DNA of 64,000 bases from Pseudomonadaceae bacterium. Its GTDB lineage: Bacteria > Pseudomonadota > Gammaproteobacteria > Pseudomonadales > Pseudomonadaceae. The notes under the pieces were generated by a model. It did no database searches, had not been told where the DNA came from, and saw only the letters and a program-made list of their open reading frames with translations. A program made the position numbers and the translations under genes. Below, in pieces: positions 61,267 through 64,000 of this stretch (positions are counted from its first letter, which is position 1; every line of letters begins with the position of its first letter). The stretch covers positions 620,001 to 684,000 of the forward strand of contig CAAFUS010000006.1 in the NCBI GenBank assembly GCA_900766265.1. Reading direction: 5' to 3'.

Positions 61267-62985
61267 ATGACAGATCTCCGCCGTATGTCCCGTGAATCAT
61301 GGCGCGACGCCCTCGCCGCCTATGCCAGCCCCGCCAGCCTTGCGCTGTTGCTGCTGGGTTTCGCTGCCGGCCTGCCCGCCGTCCTCGTGTTCTCGACGCT
61401 GTCCGTCTGGCTGCGCGAGGCAGGCGTTTCGCGCGAGACGATCGGATTCGCCAGCTGGATCAGCCTGGCCTACGCCTTCAAATGGGTCTGGTCGCCGATG
61501 CTCGACCAATGGCGGCTACCCTGGATCGGTAGCCTCGGCCGACGCCGCTCCTGGCTGGTACTGTCGCAGCTGGTGATCGCCATCGGCCTCATCGGCATGG
61601 CGCTGTGCAATCCACAGACCCACCTGACCCTGCTGATCGCCCTCGCCGTGGCAGTGGCCTTCGCCTCGGCGACCCAGGACATCGCGATCGATGCCTACCG
61701 CCTGGAAATCGCCGAAGACAAGCTCCAGGCCACCCTCGCCGCCACCTACATGACCGGCTACCGCATCGCCATGCTGCTGGCCAGCGCCGGCGCGCTGTTT
61801 CTCGCCGAGTGGCTGGGCTCGAGTCGGGTCGACTATCAGCAGGCCCCCTGGACCGTTACCTACATCGTCTTCGCGTTGCTGATCATCCCCGGCCTGATCA
61901 CCAGCCTGGTGATTCGCGAGCCGGATGTCGGCCAACCGCTGCCCAGCAGCCCGTCCCGGCACAGTTTCAACCACCAGCTGGCGGCGGTCGGGTTGTTGCT
62001 GGTGCTGCTGATTTCGGTACCGGCCATGATCAACGCGCTGATCGCCCATGCCTGGCCGCGCGCGACGCTCTACGCACTGTTCATCATTGGCACCCTGTCG
62101 CCGGTGGGCCTGGCGCTGCTGGTGCCGGTACGCCAGATGCTGGCCCAGGCCAAGGTGCGCCAACGACCGACCCACTTCGATTTCGTCCATCAGGCCGTTT
62201 CGGTGATCCTGCTGATCATCCTTCTGGTGGCCACCGGCGGCATGTTCAAGTCCTACTTCGGTGGCTACTGGCCGCGCGGCACCATGTACCTGCTGATCTG
62301 CATGGGCTGCCTGTCGGGGCCCGGACGCATCCTCATGGGGCCGGTGCTGACACCGATCACTGACTTCATCCTCCGCTATCGCTGGCAGGCCTTGTTGCTG
62401 CTGGGCCTGATCGCCACCTACCGGATGTCCGACACGGTGATGGGCGTCATGGCCAACGTCTTCTACATCGACCAGGGCTTCACCAAGGACCAGATCGCCA
62501 GCGTCAGCAAGCTGTTCGGGCTGGTGATGACCCTGCTCGGCGCGGCCTTCGGCGGCCTGCTCATCGTCCGCTTCAGCATCCTGCCGATTCTGTTCATAGG
62601 TGGTCTGGCGTCCGCCGCCACCAACCTGATGTTCGTGGTGCTGGCCGGGATGGGCGCCAATTTGCAGATGCTGGTGATCACCATCTCCTGCGACAACTTC
62701 AGTGCCGGGCTCGCCTCCACGGCCTTCGTCGCCTACCTGTCGAGCCTGACCAATCTCAAGTTCTCGGCCACCCAGTACGCGCTGCTCAGCTCGCTGATGA
62801 TGCTGCTGCCACGGCTCATAGGCGGGTATTCCGGGGTCATGGTCGAGACCCTCGGCTACAGCGATTTCTTCCTGGTCACCTCCCTCCTGGGTGTGCCGAC
62901 CCTGATCCTGATCGCCTGGCAGTGGAAGCGCAGCCGCCTCGACGCCGAACCGAACGACGCCGACACGGCCAGCGAGCGCGTCTGA
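61267..62985 (+). CDS. ampG: Muropeptide permease AmpG
   Basis: A 572-aa MFS transporter: LLGFAAGLPAVLVFSTLSVWL, WISLAYAFKWVWSPMLDQW, RRRSWLVLSQLVIAIGL and QDIAIDAYRLEIAEDKLQA (read in part) are AmpG hallmarks. It imports GlcNAc-anhydroMurNAc peptides from the periplasm for cell-wall recycling and so affects AmpC beta-lactamase induction. The length, with extra C-terminal membrane segments, matches the Pseudomonas type. It is 24 bp after the ATL gene and ends at a bidirectional terminator. Confidence 0.93.
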   Translation: MTDLRRMSRESWRDALAAYASPASLALLLLGFAAGLPAVLVFSTLSVWLREAGVSRETIGFASWISLAYAFKWVWSPMLDQWRLPWIGSLGRRRSWLVLSQLVIAIGLIGMALCNPQTHLTLLIALAVAVAFASATQDIAIDAYRLEIAEDKLQATLAATYMTGYRIAMLLASAGALFLAEWLGSSRVDYQQAPWTVTYIVFALLIIPGLITSLVIREPDVGQPLPSSPSRHSFNHQLAAVGLLLVLLISVPAMINALIAHAWPRATLYALFIIGTLSPVGLALLVPVRQMLAQAKVRQRPTHFDFVHQAVSVILLIILLVATGGMFKSYFGGYWPRGTMYLLICMGCLSGPGRILMGPVLTPITDFILRYRWQALLLLGLIATYRMSDTVMGVMANVFYIDQGFTKDQIASVSKLFGLVMTLLGAAFGGLLIVRFSILPILFIGGLASAATNLMFVVLAGMGANLQMLVITISCDNFSAGLASTAFVAYLSSLTNLKFSATQYALLSSLMMLLPRLIGGYSGVMVETLGYSDFFLVTSLLGVPTLILIAWQWKRSRLDAEPNDADTASERV

Positions 62986-62998
62986 CATGAAAAAAAAA

Positions 62999-63012
62999 CC
63001 GGCTTGCGCCGG
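62999..63012. terminator. Bidirectional terminator between ampG and the MscS gene
   Basis: CCGGC (62999-63003) and GCCGG (63008-63012) with a TTGC loop, flanked by eight or more A residues before and six T residues after. It serves the converging ampG and channel genes. Confidence 0.82.
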
Positions 63013-63034
63013 CTTTTTTCATGACGTGCAACGC

Positions 63035-63856
63035 CTAGCTCTGAATCAGGTGCACCACCCGCTGCGGGAACGGAATGCCCACGCCCGCGGCGGTGAGACG
63101 CTCCTTGGCCAGTTCTGTGAAGGCGAAGGTCACCGGCCAGAAGTCCGGTGTCGCCACCCAGACCCGCAACGATAGGTTCACCGCGCTGTCGCCCAGCCCG
63201 GTCACGAACACCGCGGGTGCCGGATCGTCGATGACCCGCTCGTCTTCGCTGGCGATCTCCAGCAACACCTGGCGGGCGAGCTTGATGTCGCTGCCATAGT
63301 CGATCCCGAGGTTGATCTCCACGCGCCGCCGCGGCTCTCGGGAAAAGTTGGTGATGTTGCTGTTGGACAGGCTGCCGTTGGGCACGATCACCGTCTTGGC
63401 ATCGCCCGTCCTGAGTGTGGTGTGGAAGATCTGGATCGAGGTGACGGTACCCGCCACGCCTTGGGCCTCGATCCAGTCGCCGACCTTGAACGGACGGAAC
63501 AGCAGGATCAGCACGCCACCGGCGAAGTTCGCCAGGCTGCCCTGCAGCGCCAGGCCGACCGCCAGGCCAGCGGCACCAATCATCGCGATGAAGGAGGTGG
63601 TCTCGACCCCGACCATCGAGGCCACGCTGATCAGCAGCAGTCCCTTGAGCAGGATGCCGGCCAGGCTGCCGACGAACCCGTGCAGGGTCGGGTCCACGCT
63701 GCGTCGTTGCAGCAAGCCGCCGATCCGGGTATTGAGCGCGTTGATCAGCCACCAGCCGATCATCAGCGTCAGCAGGGCCAGGGTCACTTGGGCGCCGTAC
63801 TGCAACGCGAGGGGCAGCCAGGTTTCGGAAAGGTCGATCAGGTAAGTCATGTCCAT
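63035..63856 (-). CDS. Small-conductance mechanosensitive channel, MscS family
   Basis: A 273-aa channel. It has three N-terminal hydrophobic segments, the pore-lining helix ASMVGVETTSFIAMIGAAGL and LAVGLALQGSLANFAGGVLI with its Gly/Ala packing pattern, then the beta domain FKVGDWIEAQGVAGTV and IFHTTLRTGDAKTVIVPNG, and a C-terminal VGIPFPQRVVHLI. It opens under membrane tension to release osmolytes. Size and motifs match E. coli MscS (286 aa). Confidence 0.94.
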   Translation of the reverse strand: MDMTYLIDLSETWLPLALQYGAQVTLALLTLMIGWWLINALNTRIGGLLQRRSVDPTLHGFVGSLAGILLKGLLLISVASMVGVETTSFIAMIGAAGLAVGLALQGSLANFAGGVLILLFRPFKVGDWIEAQGVAGTVTSIQIFHTTLRTGDAKTVIVPNGSLSNSNITNFSREPRRRVEINLGIDYGSDIKLARQVLLEIASEDERVIDDPAPAVFVTGLGDSAVNLSLRVWVATPDFWPVTFAFTELAKERLTAAGVGIPFPQRVVHLIQS

Positions 63857-63947
63857 TGCAGGGAAACGCTCCTATGAGGCGTGCGCCGCAGCCGTATCGG
63901 CCGAGCGGCGGCGGTGGGGCGGAACGGGCGCGGACGGCGCCCGCCGA

Positions 63948-64000
63948 TCAGTCACGGAAGTTGTTGAACTGTAGCGGCATGCCGAAATCCTTGGCGCGCA
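63948..64000 (-). CDS. yajQ: YajQ nucleotide-binding protein, 3' end only
   Basis: The last 16 complete codons read RAKDFGMPLQFNNFRD before TGA. The LQFNNFRD ending is diagnostic of YajQ/DUF520 proteins, which bind c-di-GMP or RNA in some species. The gene is truncated by the window edge and continues on the minus strand beyond 64000. Confidence 0.85.
   Translation of the reverse strand, partial: RAKDFGMPLQFNNFRD

Noticed and set aside
61516..62988. 490-aa minus-strand open frame opposite ampG
   Set aside because: Gln/His/Asp-rich shadow of a membrane protein gene, no start signal or motif.

Overview
This 64 kb window looks like chromosome from a GC-rich gammaproteobacterium of the genus Pseudomonas in the broad sense, most like the P. 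stutzeri group (Stutzerimonas). The reasons are the strong G/C third-position bias, the argP-lysE-sodB-bifA order, a groESL-fxsA heat-shock block, ampG, a mechanosensitive channel and the last codons of yajQ. No rRNA, tRNA, insertion sequence, prophage or CRISPR array was seen.

Layout. (1) 1-6.5 kb: a MocR-type regulator diverges from a tightly overlapped six-gene operon: KamA-like radical SAM aminomutase, HisC-like aminotransferase, AzlC, AzlD, D-2-hydroxyacid dehydrogenase and a methyltransferase-like protein. I do not recognise this combination as a described pathway; it is the best candidate for a new system. (2) 6.7-7.9 kb: an SDR oxidoreductase and an exported carboxymuconolactone-decarboxylase-like protein. 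(3) 8.2-29.4 kb: a large purine uptake and catabolism region. It holds a BMP-type nucleoside ABC transporter, 8-oxoguanine deaminase, an orphan 2OG-Fe(II) oxygenase, xanthine dehydrogenase XdhABC, guanine deaminase, a GntR regulator, a LysE exporter, HIU hydrolase, PuuE, UraD, allantoicase, ureidoglycolate lyase and urate hydroxylase PuuD. Together these take guanine, xanthine or 8-oxoguanine through urate and allantoin to glyoxylate and urea. Two regulons can be read from repeated palindromes: TGAC-N6-GTCA-like boxes (resembling the RutR operator; a RutR-like TetR protein is encoded at 30.2 kb) at the transporter and xdh promoters, and TTGTATACAA boxes around the GntR/lysE and HIU hydrolase/puuE intergenic regions.

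(4) 29.5-36.8 kb: stress and housekeeping genes: a PA2169/DUF2383 protein, the RutR-like regulator, a FimV/HubP-like protein, glycerate 2-kinase, a DUF2188 protein, a tandem pair of tiny KGG-repeat stress proteins, a tiny CxxCxGxG zinc-ribbon ORF and pncB. (5) 36.8-44 kb: a doubly broken NADP-dependent oxidoreductase pseudogene, a coiled-coil membrane protein, argP/lysE, sodB, and a bifA c-di-GMP phosphodiesterase gene split by a one-base frameshift. (6) 44-49.4 kb: an iron-linked cell-envelope cluster (imelysin, di-heme oxidoreductase, second imelysin, DUF1513) behind Fur-box-like sequences. (7) 49.5-55.6 kb: a chemoreceptor and a MexVW-like RND pump without its own outer-membrane channel gene. 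(8) 55.6-64 kb: a small exported protein, groEL, groES with a sigma-32 promoter, fxsA, a HugZ-like protein, a DUF481 outer-membrane protein, an alkyltransferase-like protein, ampG, an MscS-family channel and the 3' end of yajQ.

All functional calls come from reading protein motifs by eye and from remembered family features. No database search was run.
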